IMG/VR virus record: IMGVR_UViG_3300030382_001862
Coordinates: 1-26,713 of that record
DNA: 26,713 nt
Source: a virus
Reading direction: 5' to 3' (one strand)
Shown here: positions 14,743-22,573 of the stretch, piece after piece
Numbering within the stretch: position 1 is the stretch's first letter
Layout: each line of letters begins with the position of its first letter
Made by a program: the position numbers and the translations under genes
The notes under the pieces: model-generated
Database searches by the model: none
Told to the model about the DNA's origin: nothing
Seen by the model: the letters and a program-made list of their open reading frames with translations, nothing else

Positions 14743-17700
14743 ATGGCAACAGTAAATTCAGTATATACATTAAGATTTGACACAACATTCAAATCTGTCA
14801 GCAAAAGGATCTGGTGGGTTGGAATTTATGACAGAACATCATTTCAATACAATGGATCTTTTGACATCACTGATGGTGGGTTGGAAATTCAATATGATTG
14901 TGAAGGTGATGAAAAATATGCACCAATTGTTGGATCAAAATTGAATCTGAATTTCATGTTGGATCTGGATGACATAGCACATCAAGAATTCATTGATGAC
15001 ATTCTTGGATATACTAGCAAAGTATATATTGAAGGTGACATTTTTATTTTGGTAAGGGTTTCCAATGGTAGTGGTGCAATCATTTTTGATGGTGAATATT
15101 TGATGGACCTGGACACATTGCCAGATGTTGCCAGTCCATTTCCGATTCAATTGACATTCACTGATGGGATTGGAAAATTGAAAGAAATTGCATTTGAATC
15201 AGCAACCAATGATGCAACAGCAACAGAATATCATCTGTTGGGACATCAACAATTCAATTGGTGGATTGGTGAAGTGATCCAACACACAAAGTTTTACAAA
15301 AATCCTGCAAATCCAGATGGATTCTGGGATGATAGGGACAGCAAATCAGCATTTCAAACATGTTGCAGGTGGTATAATAGTGAACATTATTATTCACCAA
15401 CATCAACAAGCAAATGGTCAGATGTGTTGCAAATGACATCAGCAAAAATGAATTGGGCAAGGAAATACAATCCATCAAATGGTCAGATCAATATTGCAAA
15501 TGCATATGATGTATTGAAAGCAATTTGCAAGTCCTGGGGAATGAGAGTGATCAAATGGAATGGGATCTTTTATTTTTATCAGATCAAAGAATTGGACATT
15601 CCAAATGAATATCCAGGGACTTTTGACCAAAAATGGACTGGGGTTTTGGATGAACATATGTATAGGTATCGTGCAAGTGGGAATCCCACATCACAATACA
15701 ATTCAATGGGTTTCAGAAGATGGGACAGACATGCAAATTATATGTATAATGTTTCACATCCTGGTGCAAGGACACAAAAGTTAGAAGGTGGATCATATAA
15801 GTTTTTGCCAGTATTGAAAGAAGTGAAAGTGAATTTGGTGCATGAAGGATTTCAAAATGTCTTTGGTGGAATTCCTGTTGGAAATGCATACAATACAAAT
15901 GGAATGCCATTCATCAGTGGACCATTTTTGAATTCAGCACAATTCAAATTTGAAACAACTTTGTATATTGATGTTGAAGGACCTGGTGGACCAAATTGCA
16001 CATTTTTTGATTTGTTTCAAGTTCCTTTGCGAATCATTGCAATGCCACCTGGTGCAACAACTATTGGTCAAGGACTTGCCACATTGACATATGATCCAGT
16101 GGCAAACACATATGGATGGGATGACACACCAACATATGTTGGATTGGATCTTGGTGTGATTATCAATCACACATCAATGGGTGGTCCATATGCAGGATCA
16201 GGTTTGCACACTATTCCATTAGCACCACAATTGTCATTTCCAGGATATAGGGATGCATCAACAGATTATTGGATCACCAACAGTTCACCAATATATGCAA
16301 CAAATCAATGGGGAACATGGATCAACATTCAAACAGGAAATCCATATGGATCAGGATATATATTTCCAACATGGTCAAATCCATTGAACAGTGGTGCATT
16401 GAATCCACCTTCATGGTCAACAGGATCATTCAACAATTATCTTTCAGTGATTCAACCTGTTGCAACAACACAAGCAACAATGAACACAATTTTCATCAAT
16501 ACACAGACAGATGATTCACACAAAATTGATTGGGGTGATGTGTTTTGGGGTGATGGACCTGAATTCTGGGATGATTCAGCATTGAGAATCAGAACAGGTG
16601 CATCAACCTGGGAATTTTCAGATTGGACATCATCAGATTGGTTGCCAAGGAATTACACACAAGGATTGCCACCATCAGGATCTGGACATGAATTCACAGC
16701 ACTGTTATGTTATGCAATGAAAAGATCACAATCCCAAGTGATCAGAAGGGCAAATTTCAAATTGGCAGATTCACCAGTTGGAACATCATATTTGGGTTTT
16801 GAAATACAAGTGAATCCAGTTGGAAACATTCAGGATATTTATCAGGATGCATATGGAACACCAGAAACAACAAGATATTTTTTCAGAAGGGGATCATTCA
16901 ACATGATCACAAATGAATGGGATGGTGAATGGATTGAATCCACAGAGGTTGAATTGGGTGGTGGAAATAACAATTCATCAAAAATTGCAGGTGGAACAAA
17001 TTTGGTTGGTAGAGGAACAGAACTTTCAGCAGCAATTGGATCAGCAGCAGCACCACATGATTCAAGGGCAAGATTGATGTTGTTGATAGTATCAGAAGAA
17101 GTTGTTGCAGATGTTGCCATCACCACATTGGAAATTGAAACCAACAGATCAGAAGAAATTGATCCAGAAACACAATTCAAAATTGGTGATGATTACAATT
17201 TGAAAGATGGTGATGAGGTTTGGTTGTGTTTCAAGGATGGATATAAAATGAAATTGACATTGACAGCAGATGTAACAACAGAATCCACCACCATTTCATT
17301 CAGTTCAGTGACACCAACAGCATCAAGCAATGGGTTTTCATCAATACAGATTCCAATGTTGAAATTGTTTGAAAATATGAACAGAAAAACATCTGGACAA
17401 ATTGCAGGGTTTGATGTTGATGCAACATCATTGACAAAAGGATCTGTTTCCATTGATGGTTTCATTGATTCAGATTCAATGTCTGGTGCAACAAATTCCA
17501 AATTGTCCACATCAGAATCCATCAAAGCATATGTGGATGCACAAGTTCATGATGGTGAAGTCATGCCAGATTTTTCAATGCAGCAATGCAGTGGAACAGC
17601 AACCACCAGTGCAACAAATGGTGTTGTTGGACCAGTGCCATTTGACACCAAAGGTGAACAAGGAACAGCATCCACACTGGAACAGTATGGTGCAGCAGGT

Positions 17701-18105
17701 GTGCCAGAAGTAACAGATTCAGCATATTGTTGGACAATTGGTGATGGTGAAACATGGGATGGAATATATCAGTTCAATTGGAATGTTGCAACAGATGTGT
17801 CAACATATACAACCAGAATTTTGGTGGGTGTGAAATTGCAACAGGGTGTGGTTTATGATCCAGGTGAAGGTGAATTGATCATGGACTGGGGTGATGTGAA
17901 TGGAAGTGTTTCATATGTATATGACAGAGGGACTGGATCAATCATTGGTGGCAGCACATCAGGATCAGTGTTGATTTCATTCAGTGGTGCAGCACAATTA
18001 TATTATAGGTTGGTGTTTTGGAAAGTCAGTGCATCAGCAGCAACAGCAACAGCAACAACACAAACAGATGGATGTCAATTAACTATTAAAAAATTAGAAG
18101 ATTAA
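14743..18105 (+). CDS. Tail tip / baseplate protein, 1120 aa
   Basis: This is the largest gene, placed just after the tape measure where distal tail and host-recognition proteins lie. Residues 1-160 are beta-rich (TLRFDTTFKSVSKRIWWVG, GGLEIQYDCEGDEKYAPIVGS, QLTFTDGIGKLKEI) and look like a distal-tail/hub head. A Trp/Tyr-rich middle follows, including IKWNGIFYFYQI. Near residue 925 a STSESIKAYVDAQV linker of the kind seen in tail fibres leads to a C-terminal beta domain of about 190 residues ending LTIKKLED. The linker suggests that the end is a receptor-binding or trimerisation head. No enzymatic motif was found. The function is inferred from position and domain style. Confidence 0.8.
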   Translation: MATVNSVYTLRFDTTFKSVSKRIWWVGIYDRTSFQYNGSFDITDGGLEIQYDCEGDEKYAPIVGSKLNLNFMLDLDDIAHQEFIDDILGYTSKVYIEGDIFILVRVSNGSGAIIFDGEYLMDLDTLPDVASPFPIQLTFTDGIGKLKEIAFESATNDATATEYHLLGHQQFNWWIGEVIQHTKFYKNPANPDGFWDDRDSKSAFQTCCRWYNSEHYYSPTSTSKWSDVLQMTSAKMNWARKYNPSNGQINIANAYDVLKAICKSWGMRVIKWNGIFYFYQIKELDIPNEYPGTFDQKWTGVLDEHMYRYRASGNPTSQYNSMGFRRWDRHANYMYNVSHPGARTQKLEGGSYKFLPVLKEVKVNLVHEGFQNVFGGIPVGNAYNTNGMPFISGPFLNSAQFKFETTLYIDVEGPGGPNCTFFDLFQVPLRIIAMPPGATTIGQGLATLTYDPVANTYGWDDTPTYVGLDLGVIINHTSMGGPYAGSGLHTIPLAPQLSFPGYRDASTDYWITNSSPIYATNQWGTWINIQTGNPYGSGYIFPTWSNPLNSGALNPPSWSTGSFNNYLSVIQPVATTQATMNTIFINTQTDDSHKIDWGDVFWGDGPEFWDDSALRIRTGASTWEFSDWTSSDWLPRNYTQGLPPSGSGHEFTALLCYAMKRSQSQVIRRANFKLADSPVGTSYLGFEIQVNPVGNIQDIYQDAYGTPETTRYFFRRGSFNMITNEWDGEWIESTEVELGGGNNNSSKIAGGTNLVGRGTELSAAIGSAAAPHDSRARLMLLIVSEEVVADVAITTLEIETNRSEEIDPETQFKIGDDYNLKDGDEVWLCFKDGYKMKLTLTADVTTESTTISFSSVTPTASSNGFSSIQIPMLKLFENMNRKTSGQIAGFDVDATSLTKGSVSIDGFIDSDSMSGATNSKLSTSESIKAYVDAQVHDGEVMPDFSMQQCSGTATTSATNGVVGPVPFDTKGEQGTASTLEQYGAAGVPEVTDSAYCWTIGDGETWDGIYQFNWNVATDVSTYTTRILVGVKLQQGVVYDPGEGELIMDWGDVNGSVSYVYDRGTGSIIGGSTSGSVLISFSGAAQLYYRLVFWKVSASAATATATTQTDGCQLTIKKLED

Positions 18106-18106
18106 A

Positions 18107-18268
18107 ATGAAGAATGAAATAAAAGACACAGCAGAAATCTTATTGATGAATGGAACAGCAGTTGGATTTCATATTACACAGTGCAATGAAATATTGACAT
18201 TTGTTTCTTTGATCCTGGCAATTTCCATTTCCATTTTCAAATTGACACAATGGATCAGAAAAAAATAA
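18107..18268 (+). CDS. Small membrane protein, holin candidate, 53 aa
   Basis: The ATG lies one base after the tail-tip stop. The product has a soluble N-terminal half (KDTAEILLMNGTAVGFHITQ), one hydrophobic helix (about residues 29-47, ILTFVSLILAISISIFKL) and a basic end WIRKK, which predicts N-out/C-in topology. It overlaps the next short gene by 19 bases and leads into the M15 peptidase, so a holin or lysis-regulator role is likely. A two-helix protein at 18792 competes for the holin call. Confidence 0.7.
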   Translation: MKNEIKDTAEILLMNGTAVGFHITQCNEILTFVSLILAISISIFKLTQWIRKK

Positions 18269-18393
18269 AAAAACAAAAGGGTGTTTTGTCAGTGGTGGAA
18301 ATCAAACAATTGGTCCAAGATGTTTTCAAAAATGAAAATAAAAATGAAAAAATGGTGGTTAGATCCAGAAAGAAATATGGCAGTAAAAGGTGA
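18250..18393 (+). CDS. Small basic protein in lysis module, 47 aa
   Basis: The frame starts at the ATG overlapping the end of the membrane protein gene and ends 16 bases inside the M15 peptidase gene. The protein has a hydrophobic/charged helix (GVLSVVEIKQLVQDVF) between two strongly basic ends. No signal or membrane helix is present. The double overlap fits translational coupling typical of lysis modules. Length and lack of homology knowledge keep confidence moderate. Confidence 0.6.
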   Translation: MDQKKIKKQKGVLSVVEIKQLVQDVFKNENKNEKMVVRSRKKYGSKR

Positions 18394-18775
18394 ATTGAAA
18401 TATTTTCAGTTGGATGAATTTGATTCACCAGATCAACCAGGATCTGGAAAAGAAAATATGGATCTGAATTTTGTTCACAGATTGGATGATGCCAGAGGAT
18501 TGGCAGGTGTTCCATTTAAGATCACCAGTGGATTCAGATCACCAGAATATCATCTGCAATTGAAATCAAGAGGATATCACACAGCAAAAAATTCAGCACA
18601 TTTGGAAGGGTTGGCAGCAGATATTGCAACACCAGATTCCAGGTCAAGATACAAGATCATAAGATCATTGATGGATGTTGGATTCACCAGGTTTGGAATT
18701 GGTGAAAGATTCATTCATGTTGATTGTGATCAAAGCAAAGACAAATCCCAAAATGTTTGTTGGGACTATTACTAA
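18377..18775 (+). CDS. M15-family peptidase, endolysin
   Basis: The 132-residue protein fits the short Peptidase_M15_3 (D-Ala-D-Ala carboxypeptidase-like) endolysins. LKYFQLDEFDSP at the start is followed by FKITSGFRSPEYH, the zinc motif SAHLEGLAAD (His75, Asp82) and GERFIHVDCD (His114), all required ligands. Arg54 matches the family substrate residue. It should cut peptide bonds in host peptidoglycan. The start ATG at 18377 gives the canonical N-terminus; a GTG at 18281 in the same frame would add 32 non-conserved residues overlapping another gene. No signal peptide is seen, so release needs a holin. Confidence 0.9.
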   Translation: MAVKGELKYFQLDEFDSPDQPGSGKENMDLNFVHRLDDARGLAGVPFKITSGFRSPEYHLQLKSRGYHTAKNSAHLEGLAADIATPDSRSRYKIIRSLMDVGFTRFGIGERFIHVDCDQSKDKSQNVCWDYY

Positions 18776-18791
18776 TTAAAAAACAAATAAA

Positions 18792-18998
18792 ATGAAAAAA
18801 TGGTTTTCAGGAATTATTGTGAAACAAATATTTCACAGTAAGAAATTTATATATGCAATCAGTTCAATCATTGTTCCTGCAATATGCACAGCACTTGGTG
18901 TTGATGAACAAACAGCAACAAATCTGTTTTTTGCCTTGTTAAGTTTGGCAGGATTTCAGGGACTTGCTGACTTTGGAAAAGAAGCAAAAAGGAAATAA
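18792..18998 (+). CDS. Holin-like membrane protein, 68 aa
   Basis: After a basic start (MKKWFSGIIVKQIFHSKK) come two hydrophobic stretches, at about residues 19-35 (FIYAISSIIVPAICTAL) and 44-58 (NLFFALLSLAGFQGL), then a charged tail DFGKEAKRK. The size, two helices and position next to the peptidase fit a class II holin. A terminator follows within seven bases, closing the late operon. Whether this or the 53-residue protein at 18107 makes the lethal lesion cannot be decided from sequence. Confidence 0.75.
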   Translation: MKKWFSGIIVKQIFHSKKFIYAISSIIVPAICTALGVDEQTATNLFFALLSLAGFQGLADFGKEAKRK

Positions 18999-19004
18999 AA
19001 TATC

Positions 19005-19036
19005 AAAAAAAGGGGTGGAATTTTCCACCTTTTTTG
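19005..19036 (+). terminator. Intrinsic terminator after lysis module
   Basis: GGTGGA (19014-19019) pairs with TCCACC (19024-19029) around a four-base loop, extended by G-U and A-T pairs from the flanking A and T runs. Six T follow. The A-run on the left makes it potentially bidirectional. It separates the late genes from repeat copy 2 and the replication module. Confidence 0.85.
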
Positions 19037-19063
19037 TCTTATTGTTAAAAACCACAGAATGTC

Positions 19064-19165
19064 CACACAGCCATTTTAAGGGTGTCTGTTGCCATTTTGT
19101 TACTGTTGATAACTGTTAGTATTAAACAATTGAGATCTTGCAACAGGATCAATTTCCTAGATAAG
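19064..19165 (+). repeat. 102-bp intergenic repeat, copy 2
   Basis: This copy matches 3297-3398 at 92 of 102 positions. TGTTGATAA is at 19104, with a direct repeat ACTGTT ten bases apart. The pair CTGTTGC / GCAACAG could form a 7-bp long-range stem; copy 1 keeps this stem with a G-U. It lies right after a terminator and 17 bases before the metallophosphoesterase ATG, so the promoter for the replication module must lie in or very near it, although no TAnnTTTG box is visible. Confidence 0.9.
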
Positions 19166-19182
19166 AAAAAAAGCAAAAAAAT

Positions 19183-20412
19183 ATGTATAAAAAATACAAA
19201 GATGAGGTGATCAAAATGTGGTTGGATGGGTTTGGATCGTATCATATTGCACAGGAATTGATTGAAAAACATCATTTGGATCTTGGAAAAAAAGAGTTGA
19301 AAAACATTGTTGAACAACTGATCAAACATCATTTGGTTGACAAAGAAATTTTGAAATCCAATGTCAAACTTTCAAAACAAAAACAGAAACAACAAGATCT
19401 GAACAGAATTGAAAGGAAGTCATTCAGAGAACATGCAAGGATTGAAAATGCAGTTTCAGAATATGGAAAGGAAATTGCAACACTTTTGAAAGATTACAAT
19501 CTGACATTAAAAACAAAACAACACAGATCAAAAACCAATGATGCAGTCATGGTGGTCCATTTGACAGACACACATTTCAATGAACTGGTGAACATTGATG
19601 GAAACAAATATGATTTCCTGATTGCATCAAAACGAATCCAGAAATTTGCAACAGCAGCAAAGAAACATGCAAAGTTGTATAATATCAAAAACATCTTATT
19701 GGCAATCACTGGTGATCTGATGAATTCAGACAGAAGGTTGGATGAACTTTTGCAGATGTCAACAAACAGAGCAAAGGCAACATTTTTGTCAGTGAATATT
19801 TTGACACATTTCATCAATGATCTGAATTCAATTGGCAATGTGAATGTGGCATGTGTCACTGGAAATGAATCCAGAGTGAAAGAACACAATGGATGGGTGG
19901 ATGCAACAGCATCAGACAATTATGATTTCACCATATATGAAATGTTGAGGTTGTTATTTGATGGAAAAAAAGGGGTGTCATTCCTGGATTGTGGACTTGA
20001 AGTTGTTGTGAATGTAGCAAATAAAAATGTTTTGTTGATTCATGGACATCAATTGAAAGGAATGAATGATGTTCAATTTTCAAAACTGATCACAAAGCAT
20101 TTGAACAAAGGAACAAAAATTGACTTTGTAATTTGTGGACATAAGCATCATTGCATCATTGGTGACTTTTATGCACAAGCAGGAAGTCCAGTTGGTGCAA
20201 ATTCATATTCTGACAATGCATTGAATCTTTCATCATGTGCAAGTCAGAACATATATATTTTCACAAAGGATGGCAGGAATGATGTCAGGATTGATCTGCA
20301 AAACACTGATGACTTTGATGGATATGAAATCAATTTGAAACTTGCAGAATATAATGCAAAATCATTGTTGAAAACAAAAACCAAAAAGACATTGTTTGAA
20401 GTGGTGATATAA
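19183..20412 (+). CDS. HTH-metallophosphoesterase
   Basis: The 409-residue protein has an N-terminal helix-turn-helix-like region (about residues 5-55, MWLDGFGSYHIAQELIEKH), a basic coiled linker (60-110) and a calcineurin-like phosphoesterase. Metal ligands are all present: D129-T-H131, GD177-178, GNE227-229 in place of the more common GNH, H287-G-H289 and CGHKH318-322. Related phage enzymes resemble SbcD/Mre11-type nucleases or phosphatases. The DNA-binding N-terminus favours a nucleic-acid substrate, but this is inference. It is the first gene after repeat copy 2 and is followed by its own terminator, so it forms a single-gene unit. Confidence 0.88.
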   Translation: MYKKYKDEVIKMWLDGFGSYHIAQELIEKHHLDLGKKELKNIVEQLIKHHLVDKEILKSNVKLSKQKQKQQDLNRIERKSFREHARIENAVSEYGKEIATLLKDYNLTLKTKQHRSKTNDAVMVVHLTDTHFNELVNIDGNKYDFLIASKRIQKFATAAKKHAKLYNIKNILLAITGDLMNSDRRLDELLQMSTNRAKATFLSVNILTHFINDLNSIGNVNVACVTGNESRVKEHNGWVDATASDNYDFTIYEMLRLLFDGKKGVSFLDCGLEVVVNVANKNVLLIHGHQLKGMNDVQFSKLITKHLNKGTKIDFVICGHKHHCIIGDFYAQAGSPVGANSYSDNALNLSSCASQNIYIFTKDGRNDVRIDLQNTDDFDGYEINLKLAEYNAKSLLKTKTKKTLFEVVI

Positions 20413-20420
20413 TATCTTTG
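20392..20420 (+). promoter_or_regulatory. Possible promoter at end of phosphoesterase gene
   Basis: TTG (20392-20394), 18 bases, then TATCTTTG (20413-20420) match the Bacteroidota consensus. The box covers the gene's stop codon. A transcript would run about 85 bases to the terminator at 20474-20511, so it would make only a small RNA unless the terminator is read through. TTG is common here, so a chance match is possible. Confidence 0.35.
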
Positions 20421-20473
20421 CATTTCAATTGGTCAAAATTAGATCATAATACTTTGTGTTTAGTTATAGTTGT

Positions 20474-20511
20474 AAAAAAGGGATTGGTGCATGTCACTGA
20501 TCCTTTTTTTT
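20474..20511 (+). terminator. Intrinsic terminator after phosphoesterase gene
   Basis: GGATTGGTG (20481-20489) pairs with CACTGATCC (20495-20503) through nine pairs including two G-U, with a five-base loop CATGT, followed by eight T and preceded by six A. It separates the phosphoesterase from the short-gene replication cluster. Confidence 0.88.
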
Positions 20512-20528
20512 GTTTATCAAAAAAGCAT

Positions 20529-20583
20529 TGTTGATAAGTCATCTGTTGACAAACCAAATCTTTCAACATTCTTTGTAGTTTTG
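20529..20583 (+). promoter_or_regulatory. Candidate control region of replication cluster
   Basis: The 100 bases between terminator and the gene at 20612 hold TGTTGATAA (20529-20537) and TGTTGACAA (20544-20552), the motif found once in each copy of the 102-bp repeat. A TAGTTTTG box is at 20576-20583 and fits TAnnTTTG, but no TTG lies at 17-23 bases upstream (nearest gives 27). The region must start transcription of the downstream cluster because a terminator precedes it. The exact promoter is uncertain. Confidence 0.45.
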
Positions 20584-20611
20584 GGCAACTATTAACTTAA
20601 AAAACAAAGAC

Positions 20612-20878
20612 ATGACAAATCAAAGGTTGAAAGAATTGCAAATTGAAATTGCTAAACTAAAAGAAATTGACAAACAGATCACATTGAAAGTTCAACACAG
20701 GTTGAATGTGATGGATCAGGATGAATGTGATCAGGATGAAGGTGAATTTCTACATGGTGCAAGATTAAGGGAATCTGGAATTTCACATGATGAATATGAA
20801 AATGGTGATGAATATGATCAAGGTGACAGTTCACATGATGCACACTATAATGCAGGACCAGATCCATCAATGTGGTGA
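20612..20878 (+). CDS. Acidic hypothetical protein, 88 aa
   Basis: The N-terminal third is a coiled-coil-like helix (RLKELQIEIAKLKEIDKQIT). The rest is strongly acidic and His-rich (DQDECDQDEGEF, SHDEYENGDEYDQGDSSHD), ending DPSMW. It is the first gene of the replication cluster. Strongly acidic small phage proteins can be DNA mimics or metal binders, but nothing here proves either. I do not recognise a family. Confidence 0.75.
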   Translation: MTNQRLKELQIEIAKLKEIDKQITLKVQHRLNVMDQDECDQDEGEFLHGARLRESGISHDEYENGDEYDQGDSSHDAHYNAGPDPSMW

Positions 20879-20880
20879 TC

Positions 20881-21174
20881 ATGGATATTGACAGAAAAAC
20901 ATATTTTTTCAGATCACCTGTTGAATATAGATTGAACAATTTGATCACAGCATATGAAAACATGGCAATTGAATATAAGGAAATGAAAAGTGTTGCAATT
21001 GCATATTCAATATGTGCAGATCAATTAAGAAAAGAATTGACAGGGATCATCAGGGATGACAATCATCAGATCACAGTTTTGAAAAATGCAGAAAACATGA
21101 AAATGTTTGGCATGATCAGTGATGAATTGTTGAATGGAACAAATAATATTAAAATAAAAAAATCAAAAGAATGA
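20881..21174 (+). CDS. Hypothetical protein, 97 aa
   Basis: The ATG at 20881 is two bases past the previous stop; GTG at 20872 or 20875 would add three or two residues. The protein is mostly helical (FRSPVEYRLNNLITAYENMA, MKSVAIAYSICADQLRKEL) with a basic C-terminus KIKKSKE. No known motif was found. Its stop overlaps the SSB-like gene by ATGA, so the two are probably co-translated. Confidence 0.75.
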   Translation: MDIDRKTYFFRSPVEYRLNNLITAYENMAIEYKEMKSVAIAYSICADQLRKELTGIIRDDNHQITVLKNAENMKMFGMISDELLNGTNNIKIKKSKE

Positions 21175-21593
21175 TGGAAACACACAAATCAAAGATCACC
21201 AGGATCATCAAACAAGATCCTGATGAATGGACCAAGGCAAATGGCATGTTCAAATTTGAAATTGAATTTGAAAATGGACACAAAGGCATCATGTATAAAA
21301 AGACACCAGACACACCACATGCAGTTGGTGATTTGTTGGAATATACATTGAACGAAAAAGGAACAATCAAAGTTGCATATGATGGTCCAAAAAAAGGATT
21401 TCAAGGACAATCAAATGATGATGTGATCATGTTGCAATGTATGTATAAAGCAGCAGCAGCATTTTATGCACACAGATCATCAATCACAGAAATACAAGTT
21501 TCATCCACAGCAAAATTGTGGTTTGACACAGCAAAGGACCAATTGTCTGGTGCAGAGATTGAACAAGATACAAATGATGATGTGCCATTTTAA
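21171..21593 (+). CDS. SSB-like OB-fold protein
   Basis: The 140-residue protein has a beta-rich core (KITRIIKQ, MFKFEIEFENGHKGIMYKK, GDLLEYTLNEKGTIKVAY) consistent with an OB fold. A helical region (IMLQCMYKAAAAFY, AKLWFDTAKDQL) follows, and then an acidic tail ending NDDVPF. That tip closely resembles the DDDIPF tip of bacterial SSB, which recruits replication and repair proteins. It is thus a likely single-strand binding protein of the replication cluster. It is not a close relative of standard SSB, so the family call rests on the fold pattern and the tip. Confidence 0.65.
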   Translation: MMETHKSKITRIIKQDPDEWTKANGMFKFEIEFENGHKGIMYKKTPDTPHAVGDLLEYTLNEKGTIKVAYDGPKKGFQGQSNDDVIMLQCMYKAAAAFYAHRSSITEIQVSSTAKLWFDTAKDQLSGAEIEQDTNDDVPF

Positions 21594-21594
21594 G

Positions 21595-21987
21595 ATGGAA
21601 AAATCAGTCCAAATTGCAAAAAGTGTTTTGGCAAATATGTTCAACATTGATGTGATCCATTTTGACAAACATGTTTCAAGATCAGCAAACATCAATGAAG
21701 CCAGAAGATTTCTGATCTATTATTTAGTAAAGGAATTGAATGTCAAATATTTGCACATGAAACATCATGTCCCTGCATTGACAAATCATGCAACAGCAAT
21801 CCACCATTTCAAAAAGATGGAACAATTGATGGATGTGGAATGGATCACCAGGCAAAGATATGATGAATTCAAAAAGAAAATGGACACAGAAGGTCACAGT
21901 CATTTGTTGAAAGATTACACAAATGCAATCAAGGAAATGCATATGATCAAAGACAGGTTGGAAAAATTGAAAGACATGATTGAATGA
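21595..21987 (+). CDS. DnaA C-terminal-domain-like DNA-binding protein
   Basis: The 130-residue protein resembles domain IV of DnaA, which reads origin boxes. Residues 30-78 hold INEARRFLIYYLVKELN, a turn, and TNHATAIHHFKKM, the counterpart of the DnaA signature (DHSTVIHA in hosts). The AAA+ domain is absent; the C-terminus (85-130) is a charged coiled coil instead. It may mark the phage origin, or compete with host DnaA at its boxes. The ATG at 21595 follows the SSB-like stop by one base; a longer frame from 21466 would overlap that gene and is rejected. Confidence 0.75.
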   Translation: MEKSVQIAKSVLANMFNIDVIHFDKHVSRSANINEARRFLIYYLVKELNVKYLHMKHHVPALTNHATAIHHFKKMEQLMDVEWITRQRYDEFKKKMDTEGHSHLLKDYTNAIKEMHMIKDRLEKLKDMIE

Positions 21988-22166
21988 CAGAATTCTTTGA
22001 CAAAATAAATTTGAGCAATGCAAGATCAGATGATGAAACCTTTGATCAATACAAAGAAAGATTGAAAAAGAATCAGATCAAGATCAAGATGCATTTGAAA
22101 GGTGAAGTGATCTGGGATTCAAAATCACTTGGAACATATATCAGAAAGCACCATGGAAATATCTGA
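21984..22166 (+). CDS. Hypothetical protein, 60 aa
   Basis: The start overlaps the previous stop (ATGA). The product has an acidic helix (RSDDETFDQYKERLKKNQIKI) and a compact end LKGEVIWDSKSLGTYIRKHHG. No family is recognised. Its 3' end overlaps the next gene by 14 bases. Confidence 0.75.
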   Translation: MTEFFDKINLSNARSDDETFDQYKERLKKNQIKIKMHLKGEVIWDSKSLGTYIRKHHGNI

Positions 22167-22572
22167 ATTCATAAGGATCAAAAGAAATGTGGTTGAGGTG
22201 ATCCAAACTGAATTGTCTGGACATCCACAAAGGAAGGTCATTGAATATGTGGATCTGTTGGAAAATGAGATCATCAAATTGGATGGGATCATTGACACAC
22301 ATGAAAGAATCAATGAAAGTTGTGATCCAGGATCAATTGAATTTGATGTTGAAAATATCACAGATGATTCAGAATTTTATATTGGATCAGTATATACAAG
22401 GAAGGATCTTGAAAATGAATGCAATGAATATTTTGAAAAATACAACAGGGACACTGATCTTGAAAAATTAGATCCTGATGACTATCATCAGCAGATGTCC
22501 AAGGCATACAACAGATTGACAGTCAGAAAGCATATGAGATTGAAAAAATTCAAAAACAAAAATCAACTATAA
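22153..22572 (+). CDS. Hypothetical acidic protein, 139 aa
   Basis: The first ATG in frame is at 22153; an upstream TTG at 22129 would add eight residues. The protein is highly charged and helical (IRIKRNVVEVIQTEL, RKVIEYVDLLENEIIKLDGI), has an acidic middle (DVENITDDSEFYIGS) and a basic end (KHMRLKKFKNKNQL). No motif is recognised. The gene lies in the densest GATC patch of the window. Confidence 0.72.
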   Translation: MEISEFIRIKRNVVEVIQTELSGHPQRKVIEYVDLLENEIIKLDGIIDTHERINESCDPGSIEFDVENITDDSEFYIGSVYTRKDLENECNEYFEKYNRDTDLEKLDPDDYHQQMSKAYNRLTVRKHMRLKKFKNKNQL

Positions 22573-22573
22573 T

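Noticed and set aside
18281-18376. GTG-initiated N-terminal extension of the M15 peptidase
   Set aside because: The 32 extra residues are not family-like and overlap another coupled small gene; the ATG at 18377 gives the normal start.
21466-21594. Upstream extension of the DnaA-C-like gene
   Set aside because: It overlaps the end of the SSB-like gene in another frame; the ATG at 21595 is one base after that gene's stop.
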